Source: Thereva unica (lineage: Eukaryota > Arthropoda > Insecta > Diptera > Therevidae). From it: a DNA stretch of 64,000 bases. The stretch's first letter is position 1, and the number at the start of each line of letters is the position of its first letter. The stretch is taken from the NCBI GenBank assembly GCA_949987705.1, contig OX465282.1, positions 2,902,501-2,966,500 of the forward strand, written 5' to 3'. A program made the position numbers and the translations under genes. This document shows, piece after piece, positions 1 to 12,374 of this stretch. The notes under the pieces were generated by a model that was given only the letters and a program-made list of their open reading frames with translations, searched no databases and had not been told where the DNA came from.

Positions 1-770
1 ACGAGCGGATTTAGGTCACAGATTACTCAGTCTGAGTGTGGGATGAAGACCTCAGGTATCCGCCTGACAGGCCGTGGCCTGCAGGTGTCGTCATGTTTCC
101 CTATAGACCCAAGACGACAATTTACATAGCAGGATGTTCATCCAAGTGCAAAAATGTTCATGGCCTCAACGAAAACTTCAGGGCATCTTCAGACATAAGC
201 AGTGAAGAACTACAAGCGAGTATAGATGGTTTTCGCGCTTAGTTCGCAGCTTGCTTTCCATTGCTTCCAAGTGGATACAGCGTTAATTCTTACAGTAATT
301 TTTTTTTTTTATGTGAAAGACTAGAGTCACAGGAAACGCCCTTTATACTGTCACAGGAAACGCCCTTTGGCTGAGACTGAATGGAAGATCTTCAGGCACG
401 AACTGAAGATAAAAGCCCACACACATAAAGATTTTTGTCAGCTTTCTTGGCCTGCAGGCCCCATTCAGTTGGCGACCCGTGAGTGTGTACTTGGCCTCAA
501 GGTAAAAACTTTCAGGCCACGGCCTGCTGACGACCTGTATGTAAGTCTTAAGATATGGCTAAATCCTACAAAAAAAATGTACGTGGTTATGCGACCGCGA
601 GAAAGTATTATAGTAGCCCCTCGAATGTTTAGCCGCCACCGACCAGCCAAACGCGTGACTGGGCAAGTGCTTCGGCGTACGAGCCAAGCATCTCTGACCC
701 ACGAAAGGTCCTTAGAATATAAAACTATAGGAAGGCCCTCTTGTTGAGTGAGTGCTCACGTTTTGCTAGT
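1..770 (+). repeat. Foldback-like interspersed repeat, copy 1
   Basis: This repeat contains the short palindrome AGGCCGTGGCCTG and its partner CAGGCCACGGCCTG about 430 bp apart. The same sequence recurs in reverse orientation at about 44780-45530 and 48280-49060, including the tract around 'aaaatgttcatggcctcaacg' and the part near 730 that reads 'gagtgagtgctcacg'. The spurious ORFs in it (36-242, 367-747) do not resemble a known protein. It is probably a non-autonomous DNA transposon. The left end lies outside the window. Confidence 0.6.
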
Positions 771-1014
771 TGAGTGTCCACTACAAGCGCAAAGAGCGAG
801 TGGATTAGAAGAGGGGCAAGGAGTATCAGTAGCAGTATTGAGTTATTTCAATTAAAATCCGAAATTCGAGGCCCGGCTTTCTATGGTTACGCTCGTAAAT
901 ACATATTTTTAGGCTTCCAAGTTCAAAATAGGAGCTCCAGTACATATGGCAGACTGGACTAAAAGTCACTCCGAAACTGTTATTTGGTAATTTAGCTAAA
1001 AGAAAAAATGAGGC

Positions 1015-1830
1015 CAGTTCATTCTGAATCGGAAGATGGGCCGACGGTGTACAGAGCTACATGTGAAGTTCCGCAGAGCTCCGTTCTGGGCCCTCTGCTG
1101 TGGATCACAATGTATAATGATGCGTTTCGACTATGCAGTTTCTATCGGGATCGCAAATGACATGGGGTAGTTCTTGTTGGACGGCGCTTTCACAAAATGG
1201 AGCTATGGGCGAACCAAGAGATCAGTCAGATTAAAGTACCTAAGGTACCTTGCAGTGATCAACCGCAGGTTAAATTTTAAATCACACCTTGGGGGCATGA
1301 CGGGTAAAACGTCCGCTATTTCTGAAGCACTTCCAAGATTACTGCGCAAAGCGGGGGTCTGGACCGGGTCGTCGCCTCCTGATGGCGAGGATGGTTAGTT
1401 CAGTCCTGCTATATGCAGTGCTAGTGTGAATAGCAACGTTGGTCAGGACGGTTAACAGCAGAAGAAGGAGGGCCGCATACAGACTAAGCGTCTTTTGCGC
1501 GCTCGGCACATACAGGACCAAGTGCAACGATGTAGCGTGCGTGATAGTGGGGATGACTCCAATAGACGATGATTCAAAATATATTAGAGGACAGTCTAAT
1601 TTAATACGGCGGCAGATAACGCACGGCGCGTCTGAATCGAAATTACAAGGGAAGTTGGACGACTTGTTAGGGATCGGTGAATCCACAGACGTTGGGAGAT
1701 CGGTTACGAGGGACCGTGGGGAAGTGAATTTCGACCTTACGCAGTTCTTGAGTGAACATGGAAGTATACTGGAAAACCTGCGATGACTAACCGCTATGCC
1801 CAGCACGCTCGCGTATCCAGGATAGCGGAA
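1015..1830 (+). mobile_element. R1-clade LINE, degenerate pol fragment
   Basis: Conceptual translation in shifting frames gives the reverse-transcriptase block 'VPQSSVLGPLLWITMYND' near 1070-1125. A thumb-like stretch 'AVINRRLNFKSHL' follows near 1255-1290. The C-terminal segment 'FDLTQFLSEHG' lies near 1730-1755. The same C-terminal block is seen better preserved in the R1-type element at 18.1-20.3 kb ('YYLAQFLTGHG'). Frames are broken by several indels, so the copy is dead. Confidence 0.7.
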
Positions 1831-3144
1831 AGCACGTCTTCGTTTATTGTATGAGGTTCGGCGAATACAGGACGGCGCAAAACTAGAAGCAATTTTCGAA
1901 GTTAACTAGGCGAAAATTAGACCCGTATTCTAAAAATAGTCACAAGTCACAACGCAGTCACAAGTGTGTGATGAGTCTCAACTTGAAGGCCTATAAATGA
2001 ATGAAAAGTAACGTAGAAGCAAATTAGAAGTGAAGTAGGCGTAACTTAGGTCAACAATGACATAGAAACAAAAATAAGATTCATAACAAGTAAGCTCGAG
2101 AAGCCAAAGCTTGTGACTTATGACTAATGTCACAAGTGAGCTATTCAATAACTGTAGATGGAATTTGAAAAATAAAAGGATCGTATGACACGCCTTGTTA
2201 CTGTACTGCTACCGACACACCATACCTACATAATCCGCCGGCTACGACTCCAAGCACAATGGCATATTCGGCAAGTAAAAGATTTTTTCACAGCCAATTG
2301 TACGCCAACCTTGGTCCTTGAATGAGTCTACCACCTTTACTTATCTGTCATATCCACTGGATATAGACGTTGTTTAATAGAAGCGTATAAGATTGAATCT
2401 ACATACATACATCAAGGATTACAGATAGACAACTGGAAAGACATGCAATTATCCAGTGGTTCAACTGCATATTGAACGTCAAAATTTATTTGTTTATCCC
2501 TTCACTGCAAACATTACGTTAACTTAAAATCACCTAAGGGGCCGTCATCTAAGAAGTCCTTCAAAAAATAAACTCCCCTGCTACACCTTTTTCTTTCAAG
2601 ATATTTCACAAAAAGCTCCATAAATTCTGCACTAAACTGACACAAGTCTTTCTTCTCCCTTTTTATGGAAAAAAAAATCATTCAGTCATCCTTAATAAAA
2701 CTGATGAAGGATTATAAAAATCGATAATATCCTTTTTTTCCTTCTTCTAGAAAAATTTTCTCCAGGGAGCAAAAACACCTTTAAGATCTCCACCGCACCA
2801 CCACCAACCAGCCACCACCACAGTCTGGTTCGAGATGAAAGATGACACTCGACCCCATTGTTGTACGTCATCAGTTATAAAACTTAAGGGAGTTTGACAT
2901 CCTGCAATTTCTGCACAAGATAAAAAGGAGCCGATAAGAAAAGGAGAAATGGCTCCGCCACGATGAAGGTTGCATTTATGATTTTGTGGATTGTTGATGT
3001 ATGGAAATTTTTCAAGTTGGATTTTTGGAACTTGTCCAGGAGACTTGGAATGGAAAATGGATGGAAATTGATTAAGGTTTGGTCTTTGTGTTTGTGATAA
3101 GATTTTTATTGTGGAGCTATAATTGTATCGGTTTTTTGGGGGTC
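1831..3144. other. Intergenic, no gene recognised
   Basis: This is AT-rich sequence with no ORF of recognisable family and no clear repeat boundary. Short CACAAGTCACAA-like direct repeats occur at about 1935-2140. Confidence 0.5.
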
Positions 3145-3147
3145 AAT

Positions 3148-4065
3148 GTAACGTTCATTCGCAAGTTCAACAATGTTCCCGCACAAAGATATGCATAAGA
3201 TGACGTGGCAGTCACCAGACGGAGTAACTAATAATCAAATTGACCACGTCCTAATTGAGAGAAGAGGGGCCACGAGTATACTGGACGTAAGAACAATGAG
3301 AGGAGCTTGCTGTGGCTCGGACCACTTTCTAGTGAAAGGGAAATTGAGAACCCGGATAGCAACTAAAACGCATAGAGGGCAAACTCAACCAAAGTACGAT
3401 ATAGAAAAGCTAAGACGGGAAGAAGTAAGAGATGCCTACCAACATGCTGTCGGACAAAACTTGAGAGAGTGATAGATAGTCAAAAGCAGCATAAAGGGGG
3501 CAGCAGAAGAGGCACTAGGCTGGGCCCCCAGACAGACTAGAATTGATTGGTTCGACCAAGACTGTAGAGCCGCAATTGAAGAAAGAAACCAGAGCCACCG
3601 AGAATACATCGCAAGGCCAACAAGAGCAAGGATGGAAGTCTTCAAGGAAAAAAGAAAAATCGCAGACAAGCTCTGCAGAAAGAAGACTTAGACTTAGAGG
3701 GAATATCTAAATAGGAGAATCTTACAGATACAGGAAGACGTCAATGGAGGGAGAATTAGACAAGCGTACAAAGGAACTCGCCAGATCACCAATAAGTTCC
3801 AGCCAAGAACGGACATCTGCAAGGACATAGATGGGAACTTGTTGGCAGATCCTGATAGGATAAATAAAGGTGGAGGGAGTATTTGCAGAACCTATTGAAT
3901 CCTATACCCATAGTAAACGAAAATGCACGGACAGAGGCATTTGTAATTCCCCAAAATGCGGCAAGCTGTAAAAAGGCAGAACAGCAACAAATCGCCTGGT
4001 GCCGATGGAATAGCAGCTGAGCTGCTAAAGGAAGGAGGACCGCAACTATTACAAACCTTACACGA
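3148..4065 (+). mobile_element. LINE (endonuclease end and start of RT), 5' part of a split element
   Basis: The translation from 3158 carries the C-terminal block of an apurinic-type LINE endonuclease: 'NNQIDHVLIERR', then 'CCGSDHFLVKGKL'. A linker follows, then the start of reverse transcriptase near 3960-4060 ('SNKSPGADGIAAELLKEGG'). The reading frame is broken in several places. The copy stops abruptly near 4065 and resumes at 6056 after a nested Jockey element. Endonuclease active-site residues N-terminal to this point are missing, so the element is 5'-truncated and inactive. Confidence 0.8.
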
Positions 4066-6055
4066 ATATCAGGAATGTCAAAAATTTATTTGACAACAAG
4101 TTGAGAAGTAAACTCCTTAATGCAACCTCTGGTAGCAAAAACTTCTGGTCCTTGGTAAGTTCCATCAAGAAGAATTTCACCACCTCCACAACTCCTTCAT
4201 TCATCCACGATGAAAAGGTGATAACAGACAGAAAATCCAAGGCCGATTTATTAGCATCTCTCTTTGCTTCAAATTCTTCTCTACCCCAAAATGATACGCT
4301 ACCCCCGGTCCTCGAGCACAGCGCTCATTTAATGGACAGGGTTTTCTTCAGGACTCGTGAGGTGTACAGGTGCCTCAAGGAGCTCGATGTCAACAAATCC
4401 ACTGGACCCGATAATATACCCCCTGTCGTCTTAAAACAATGCGCCTCACCTTTGGCTAAACCTCTGCGCAAACTGTTTGCCCTTTCATACTCTTCCGGAG
4501 TTTACCCAGATTCTTGGAAACTTGCTCATGTGCAGCCAATACCGAAAAAAGGTAACTCTAGCGATCCCTCCAACTACCGCCCAATAGCAATTACTTCTAT
4601 TCTCTCCAAAACCATGGAGACGATAATTAACAAAAAGCTTATGGGATATCTAGAATTCAACCAAATTATAAACGACACAATACGGCTTCCGACAAAAAAG
4701 ATCCACTGGTGATCTTTTAGTTTGCCTTACCGAACACCTCAGCCGTAGTCTGCATGGATCCGGTGAGTCTAGTCTGGTTGCTCTAGATATCTCCAAGGCT
4801 TTTGATAGAGTATGGCACTCAGCCTTGTTAGCTAAACTCAAAGCTATTGGAATTGACTCGCTTCTCTATAAGTGGGTTGAGAGTTTCCTTTCCGGCCGTT
4901 CAATTAAGGTAGTTTTGGATGGCGTCAAATCTGAATCTCACCCCATCTCTGCGGGGGTCCCCCAGGGGTCAATTTTATCACCGGCCCTATTTCTTATCTT
5001 TATAAATGACCTACTTTCAATCCCCTCCAACCCACTTCTCAGCTTCGCTGACGACGGTACTCTACGTTACTCGTACAGCTTCGATACAAGACAGACACAT
5101 GCCAGATCCTGTTTTGATGATCGTGAACTAATGTTCAACTCTATTAATAACGACATTGAACTTATTATAGAGTGGGGAAAAAAGAATCGTGTCGAATTCA
5201 ACCCCTCCAAAACCAAGCTCTGTCTTATTTCAAAGAAAAAGATCAACACATCACCATCCTTGACAGTGGATGGCGTGGAAGTAAAGGCCGACCCATCCCT
5301 ACACATCTTAGGCGTGACATTAGCCAAAGACTTGCGATGGAATGACCACATATTCCAAATCGCCAAACAAGCATCCCAGTGCTTGGGATTTCTTAAGAGG
5401 TGCAGGTTCCTCCTCCAGCCATCGGCCCGTGCTGTTATTTATAAATCCTACATTCGGCCTCTTCTCGAATACAACTCCCTCATTTGGGGCGGCGCTCCAA
5501 TAACAACCTTAGCATGGTTAGATAAGGTCCAAAAAAAGGCCCTTAAGTTAATTAATGACGATACCGCTTGCTCCACCATCGACCCCCTAAGCCACCGTAG
5601 GAATGTAGCAGCACTGACAAAATTTTATCGCTACTATCATAGTGACTGTTCCTTCGAGTTAAACACTCTTTTGCCTCCACGGCAATTTTATACCCGCAAC
5701 ACCAGATTAGCCCACTCGTCCCATTCCCTGCACCTGCAACTACCCTTTTCACGCACTCAACAAGATATGAATTCGTTTGTAAATAGAACAACTCGACTGT
5801 GGAATAATCTCTCGCAGTCGGTATTTCCGAGCTCCTACAACATCCAAGAGTTCAAACGCAGGGTTCATCACCACCTTCTTCAATACCCTCCCGTACCTTC
5901 ATAATCCCTAACCTATTCCCCCCACCCCTCCCCCGTACTAAGCTTACTGCTAGACATTGCACCATGACGTGACAAATGACATGACGGACTAGTAGTACAA
6001 AGGGTGACTCCTGAGCTTAGCACTACCACTTAAAAAAAAAAAAAAAAAAAAAAAT
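4066..6055 (+). mobile_element. Jockey-type LINE, 5'-truncated, nearly intact RT (copy 1)
   Basis: The element has one long reading frame broken once. The first part, 4101-4712, carries 'STGPDNIPPVVLKQCASPL' and 'PSNYRPIAITSILSKTME'. The second part reads on to 5904 and carries 'GVPQGSILSPALFLIFIND' and the catalytic 'LSFADDGTL', followed by the thumb and tail. The break is a 2-nt deletion near 4674-4680, judged against copy 2 at 32829, where the same site reads in frame. ORF1 and the endonuclease are absent. After the stop comes a 3' UTR and a poly-A tract of about 22 A (6032-6053). The element sits inside another LINE (3148-4065 and 6056-7395). The motif 'aatat' occurs before and after it and may be a short target duplication. 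Three more copies lie in this window. Confidence 0.9.
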
Positions 6056-7395
6056 ATGCACCATCTGGGAGGAAGAAGTTATACCAGAGGACTGGAAGAA
6101 AGCGATTATATGTCCAATATACAAGAAAGGAGATAAATTAAACTGCAAAAACTACAGAGGCATCTCACTCCTTAGCACCAGCTACAAAATCTTCACAATC
6201 CTTGTGAAACAAAAACTGGAACCTATAGCGGAAGGCCTTATATGAGAATATCAAGCTGGTCTTAGGACAAACAGGTCAACATCGGATCAACTGCTGATAT
6301 TAAGGCAAATTCTGGAGAAAATCTGGGAAAGGAATGTAGATATATGTATACCAGATATTTGTCGACTTTCAACAGGCATATGACTCAATAAATAGAGAGA
6401 GGCTATACGAGATCTTATCGGAAATAGAAGTCCCCTCAAAGTTGGTACAACTGATCAAATGCGCCACAAATGCACAAATAGCTCACTGGCGAAAGTTAAG
6501 ATCCAAAATGTTATAACAGAGGAGTTCGAAGTACGTCAAGGGCTTAGACAAGGAGATGGGCTGGCCCCTATGCTTTTCAACCTGGCCCTAGAATGCATCA
6601 ATAGCTACCCAGTCGGTACAATTACTTGGATATGCGGATGACGTAAACATCGTGTGAAGGTCCTTTTTGGCAGCAAAAGAAGTCTATGTCGAATTAAAAG
6701 AGGCGACAAAGGACATAGGCCTGAAGATAAACGAAGGTGATGCAACAATCCAGAGATTTAGAATGAGAAGAAATATAACCATCGAGGAGCATAACCTAGA
6801 AGTAGTCGATAAAACATTCGACCATGGGTCTACTATCACAAAAAGAAACGAAGAAAAAGAAGAAATAACCAGAATAGATCCTGCACTCAAGATTTGTGAA
6901 CAGGAAAACGAAACTCTCACTCTACAAAACAGTAATACGACCAGTACTGTGTTATGGTAGCGAGACTTGGACTATGACCCAGGACATAGAGGAACGAGTC
7001 AACAGGTTTGAGAGAGAAATTCTCAGATGTATAATAGGCCCAACCAGAGAGGATGGAATATGGCGAAGAAGATGCAACAACAAGTTGTATGAAATTTTTG
7101 ACGACCCACAACTCTCAACTTTCATAAAAATCAACAGATTGAGACTAGCCGGCCACATAATCAGAATGGAGGACAAACGTATCCCAAAACGGCTTATGGC
7201 ATCAGAAATTTCGGGAAGCAGGCCAGTAGGTAGACCCAGGAGGAGATGGATAGACTCTGTGACGGCTGACGCAGAGTCAATGCTCAACATCCGGAACTGG
7301 AGACATGTTGCAAGGGACCGTCAAACTTGGAGAAATGCCCTAAAGGAGGCCAAGGCTCGATTTGGGCTGTAGCGCCATTGGATGGATGGATAGAT
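6056..7395 (+). mobile_element. LINE RT and C-terminal part, 3' half of the split element
   Basis: This continues the LINE interrupted at 4065. The translation starts 'ICTIWEEEVIPEDWKKAI' and passes 'KNYRGISLLSTSYKI' and 'VRQGLRQGDGLAPMLFNLAL'. It then reaches the catalytic block 'QLLGYADDVNIV' near 6626-6655, where a stop follows at once. The C-terminal tail is intact as a frame from 6896 to 7372 and ends '..RDRQTWRNALKEAKARFG'. The element ends in a short (ATGG)n tail at 7379-7392. Several frameshifts make it inactive. Confidence 0.85.
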
Positions 7396-10096
7396 ATGTA
7401 AAACCCGCTACTCCACAGACGGCGGATCTCGCCTTTATGTGTTATCAAAAGCTTAAATTTCAAAAGAGATTTAAGGTGCTCACAAATTGAATACTACCTG
7501 CCTCATCCGACCTTCCATTGCTCATATTCGCCTGTAGGTATGCTATTTCTATTATCATATCTGAACTGTTACAATTTGGCCGTTAAACATTTGCCCTCGA
7601 ACCTATGTCAAAAACAGTTTCACAAAAATATTCTATGGAAATGCAAATCTTAATCAACAAGAAGGAACTCCCCGTCCCCATATGTACAGCATTTAAGATA
7701 GAAACCCCAGGAAAGAATTTCCATAACATTTATCCTTTCCTTTACATACAGATTCAGGACAAGGATCCAACATTTCCTGAGAATATATTCACCACCTCCC
7801 CCCCCTTCCCTCGTGGTCTTCACACCTGTGTATAAAGCCCAAAAAGAATTTCAAAATATGCCACCTAAAGTAAATAAAAATACCCAGATCCTTCCATTTC
7901 ACTTTGCTGTCCAGGATGTTGAAGGATTTCACTGTTGTACATCCAAACTGAAGAATAACAAATTACGGACCCTTACCTTTCACACACACCAAAAAAAAGG
8001 GATGATGATTTCCGTCTAGTTTGGAAGTAATTGCAGGTCATTCGTAACGTGTCCTTGCGATATCCTTTTTTATACATTGGAGCATACATATACATACAAA
8101 CATTTTTTCAGGTGCTGTATTGAGGATTTGATATCTTATATTTTCCCCATATAATTGGCCGGGAGGGGGCGGGGGGCTGGCATATTACACCTATTCGAGC
8201 AGGGCTTAACTCATTTATCTTCATTACGCACAGCAGGTGTTCTGCACAGGTGTACCTTGCCTATGAATTTCTTCTTCTAACGCTACTCTACCAATTCAGG
8301 CTTTATTTTAAGGATTGTCGGGCGCCGTTATAGTAGCATTATCGTGATTCGTTCACCTTTAATAACGCCCCAGCGGAAAAAAATGAAGTTTTACTATGTC
8401 TGTCGTTGTTCAAAACGAGGCCGCCACAAAACACAAATTTTGGAAGGGGTAAGCACTTTTTATGGAGGACACGCGATGTAAATAAAAAAATAAAAATAAA
8501 TAAAAAAATAAAGGGTGGAAGATTGAAGGAAGTGGTTAGACGCATTGAATATTTATATTCCGTGGAGCTTAATAGGGCCTTGGGCGTAATTGAAATTGAA
8601 TTTGAAAAATATTGAAATGTGTTTGAAAATGCCGATGGTATTCAGTCGGAACCAAGGTTGAAAGGATAGTAGAGGTGTGTTTCGTCCTTCCTGGAATGTT
8701 TATAAACGATTTAAGAGGATACGAGGGTCAATGATAAATATTCATTTAATTTTATTAATAGAGATACTTAAGCACAATCTGATGTACCCAAAAGGAAACT
8801 AACGAGAATTGCGATTTTATAAAAATTTGATTTGGAAATATTGGTGGTATAGTAGCTATACCGGTCCTTCACATTTGTACTTGTATACCTCGTTTTTTTG
8901 TGAATCACCTACGATAGATGTTTAATTAAAAGCTTGACTTAGTCTTCCAATCCGCCATTATATACCTATACGCAGAAATTTTTTACAGTGTATCAAAACC
9001 TGCGACTTCCAAGTTCAAAACAATTGATGAGGTGTCTGTTTCTACCTGACTGTTTCTGCACGTGTAAATATAAATTTTGCCAATGATATTCAGGTGATAT
9101 CGGACAGTAGAATGTATTGTGAGAAAGAAGATCTTGACTCTGAATTCAGGTTTAGGAGGAGGCAACTGGATTTTCCAGGAGTAGGAGTACTGACTTTCTT
9201 AATCTCATACCCGCTGCTTGATCCTAGTAGTGAGATTTACAAGTTTACACAATCCATCCAATCCAAACAAACTTGCACGATAAAAACGATCAGAAAATGT
9301 CGCAAAAATCACCGATCGTTGATCTACACTTCCGGGATCTCTTCCATACACTCAGTTCAGGAGCGGCAGAGTGCGTGGGGATGGAAGAAAAAGTGTACAT
9401 GCACTTTCGATTTTGGTGGGGAAATCCACACCCCAAATATTTCATGTACACCAGAAAACCCAAAACGTTGAGGCTATCACGGTCGCAATGTTGGCGATGG
9501 GCCGCACAAAAGCAAAGCTTTTCATACGAAAACTAAATATATTAGAGCTATTATGAACTTATAATTGTATAGCCTAAGCTTCTTAAACCCCACCAGACTA
9601 GCATTTAAAAAGGGGATATACTCAGACGGATTACCCCGTAAGTTCCTCATGAGAACCCCATGTACCAAATGAGGGGCATGCCAAAAAAGTTTCACACTGC
9701 TAAAAGAAAGTCAGCGATACTGAGGCGAGTTGTGTATTATCAGTTTTCCATAATGGCCCTATTAGGCATACCTTATTTTAAATTAAATAGAACCATATTT
9801 GCCTTATGTATTCGGAAAGCTTTTTGAAAGCTTCAAATAAATACTTTGGCTTCAACAGCTGAACTGCGTTCGAGCAAATTGGCGAACTGACCTTCTTAAC
9901 CTCAATTCAGTTCGCTACAATTTCCACATAGTCAACTGAGGATAAACAAACTTCAGTTCGCCCAAACTGTCTCGAACTGTAGTTGAACGTTAAAGCTCGC
10001 TCAAAAGAGAGCAATCAACTGGAATAGTGGAATACCATTCCAGTGGGCTTTTGCATTTCTGACTTCTGATGAAAAAGCAATAACAATTTCAAGCAC
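7396..10096. other. Intergenic, no gene recognised
   Basis: I see no protein family signature in this 2.7 kb. ORFs such as 9094-9471 have insect-like base composition but no recognisable domain, partner exon or splice structure. Simple A-rich tracts occur at 8480-8515. The sequence may be old repeat debris. Confidence 0.5.
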
Positions 10097-10673
10097 ACTG
10101 CAAACCCCACACACACTACACACTTGATAATCGTGCAAATTTAGTTAATCGTGTTAGAATATTGCATTTTAGGAATAAACAATATTCAAATAATACGGAT
10201 AAAAAGCCGTACGTGTAAAAATAACACATATTCAGCGTATAATATTTTTTACACGCTAAATAAATTAAAACGTTTCACGTTTTACGTTTTAAAAGTGTGA
10301 AAATCAAAAATTATGTATCATTTCACACACTTCGCTTCCTACACACATCCTCCAATATACCAGGAACCACGCTCACCAGAAAGCTTCACAACACTACCCT
10401 TTTTACAGTCACGTCAGTAACAGAAAGGCGGCGGGAGAAGACATAAAGGTGACGATTTTTCTGGGTTTACTCCCTGCAAAAAGAAGCTAAAAAAGCTTTA
10501 CTTACAAAAGCTTCATAGTAGTACATATTTGATGTGTTTAAAATACATGCATTAAGTGTGTAAAATTTACACACTTTTCGCGTGATAAATTAACACATTT
10601 TAAACGCGCAAATTGTGACTACACGATTTTACACGCCAAATGCGTTTTAAAATCACACACTTGGTTTTGCAGT
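10097..10673. mobile_element. MITE-like element with short inverted ends
   Basis: The element is bounded by ACTGCAAA at 10097 and TTTTGCAGT at 10673, with GCAC directly before and after as a possible 4-bp duplication. Inside are many short alternating motifs of the type TTTACACG/CGTGTAAA and AAAACG/CGTTTT, so the sequence can fold on itself repeatedly. There is no coding capacity. Confidence 0.55.
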
Positions 10674-10834
10674 GCACGAACTGCACATGAACTGGTCTTT
10701 AGCCGGTAAAGCCACTAATGGGGATTGAACTGAACATTATTGAACTCAATCCGTGAAGCCAGGACATTAGGCTTTAGTTTAACTCATACAAAGCTTCAGT
10801 TTTTGTTGTATTGCTTCATATTTTAGGCAATTAT

Positions 10835-10961
10835 GTTGGTGGCCGTGAAGGGTATCATATACTCAATAGACCGGTTCTGGTTCTTTTACAGAGTTTAACA
10901 GCATTGGACTTAATTAGTACTCAGTTGGGAGACGGTATTGGTAAAACGACACTCGCGTTTA
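10835..10961 (+). repeat. 5S-rRNA-derived SINE-like sequence, copy 1
   Basis: The segment resembles the 3' two thirds of an insect 5S rRNA gene. It has an AACAGC block in the A-box position, then 'TTAGTACTCAGTTGGGAGAC' and a GTATTGGTAAAAC tract in place of the C box and 3' end. Two other copies in the window share non-5S changes such as ATTGGAC and ACACTCGCGTTT, so this is a repeat family rather than an independent 5S pseudogene. Confidence 0.5.
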
Positions 10962-11544
10962 AAAATATAAAGTTTTCGACACCGACGCAGATTATTATTA
11001 TAAAAAGCAGTGGCGGATACAAGGGGGGAAATGAGGGACCGATTAACCGGTTAATAATAGTGTGCCAAAGCTCCGCTTAGGTCTGATCTTTACCTTGTTC
11101 ACCTACTAGTTTGGTACTGCCTGCGTCACAGCCTTTACTGGCTGGTTAGCGAAATTACTTGTTTTAGGAGGCAAAAACAGGCCCGCCACATCGCCTTGCG
11201 TGGCCTGGGGTTAAAATATTTTAAAATATAATTATTTAAACTCTAAAAAATCTTGGACTAAAAAAATTTAAGGTAAGAATAAGTTCATTCAGAACATTTA
11301 GTATAGATACTGAACGATCGGTTCTTTATTCGCGAATGAACCTAAAGTTACTTAGTGTAGCCTAGAATGGAACAGGTCTTATGTAGACATGCCCTTGTGC
11401 TTAGTTCTAGGCTCAGCACTCATCTTTCTTCTGGCAGAATCAATCCAGAAGCTATCCCAGCGGGAAAAATCGAAGCGCTACTAAGAACTACAAATTTGGA
11501 GCGCACCGATTGGAGCTTTAAGGATTGATATGGGGCGCAGAAAA

Positions 11545-11657
11545 CGGACAAACTTAATCTGGTTATCGTTCGATGCGGTGGTCAAGCAGCATATTGGACG
11601 TGATTGATACTTAGTTTGGGGACCGCTTGGTAAAACTGCTGTTGACAGTCGCGTTTA
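11545..11657 (+). repeat. 5S-rRNA-derived SINE-like sequence, copy 2
   Basis: This is the best-matching copy. It reads TCGTTCGATG, then 'CAAGCAGC', then 'GATACTTAGTTTGGGGACCG' followed by CTTGG. The corresponding insect 5S internal promoter (A box, intermediate element, C box) has AAGCAGC and TACTTAGATGGGGGACCGC. Like the other copies, it then reads TAAAAC and ends in a TCGCGTTT block. Confidence 0.55.
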
Positions 11658-12059
11658 TAAGGTCGAAAAGGCAATTGCAAAAGGCGATTGTGTTTCAGGT
11701 TTTAGATTACTTTTGCTTGACAATTAGAATGCAGGGATATGGAGATTTTGGGTTTTTGGGTTTCACTAGTTACGGGGGCCCCTATACGATTGGTACGCAG
11801 GGATGTGGGGGTTTATGTTTTTGAATTTCACTCTATTCTCGGGGACTCCTCTGGCCTGGGGCCCAGAGCAAATCGTCTCAGTTGCCCCTCTCTGTGGACC
11901 AAGAGTGGCATGAGACTGTACCGAGAACGGCACGATAGTGTAGAGCGATTCCTATTTGTCCAGATAGATGGATAGATTTATTATATGTGAAAGACTACAG
12001 CTCAAACGTAAGCCTCTTTATGCTGTTGACTGATTGAATACAATGTTGTCAAGCTCTAG

Positions 12060-12370
12060 TCAAAAAGATAGAAGATACAAGTACATGGTGGCCTCGTCTA
12101 CAAGAACACCTAACATTGGTCCCACAATAAAGGTAGAGGAACACGAGTTTGAGGAAAGTTGAGCTCGGAAAGTTTTCTGCGGTAAGACCTGGTGGGGTGC
12201 GACAGCGAGGGAGACCCAACCTTCGCTGGATAGATGGCGTAGAACAGGACGCTCAGAGCTTAGGGGTGCCAAACTGGATGACATCGGCTCAGAATCGGGA
12301 CCGGTGGAGAGAACAGTTGCGAAAATCCAGGACCGGATCCCGGTTGTAGAGCCGTTAAAAAATAAGAAGA
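12060..12370 (+). mobile_element. LINE fragment with internal deletion and 3' end
   Basis: The first 100 bp encode 'KYMVASSTRTPNIGPTIKVE', part of the RT thumb region also seen antisense at 51573-51836. It is joined directly to the C-terminal tail, whose frame runs to 12349 (RGRPNLRWIDGVEQDAQSLG, then an NRDRWREQL block and a stop). The intervening few hundred bp are deleted. The 3' end reads TAGAGCCGTTAAAAAATAAG, the same terminus as at 51296-51330 and 58137-58155. Confidence 0.8.
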
Positions 12371-12374
12371 TAAG

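Noticed and set aside
9094..9536. Possible gene of about 125 aa
   Set aside because: Two overlapping frames of similar length, no domain, no splice signals and no neighbouring exon.
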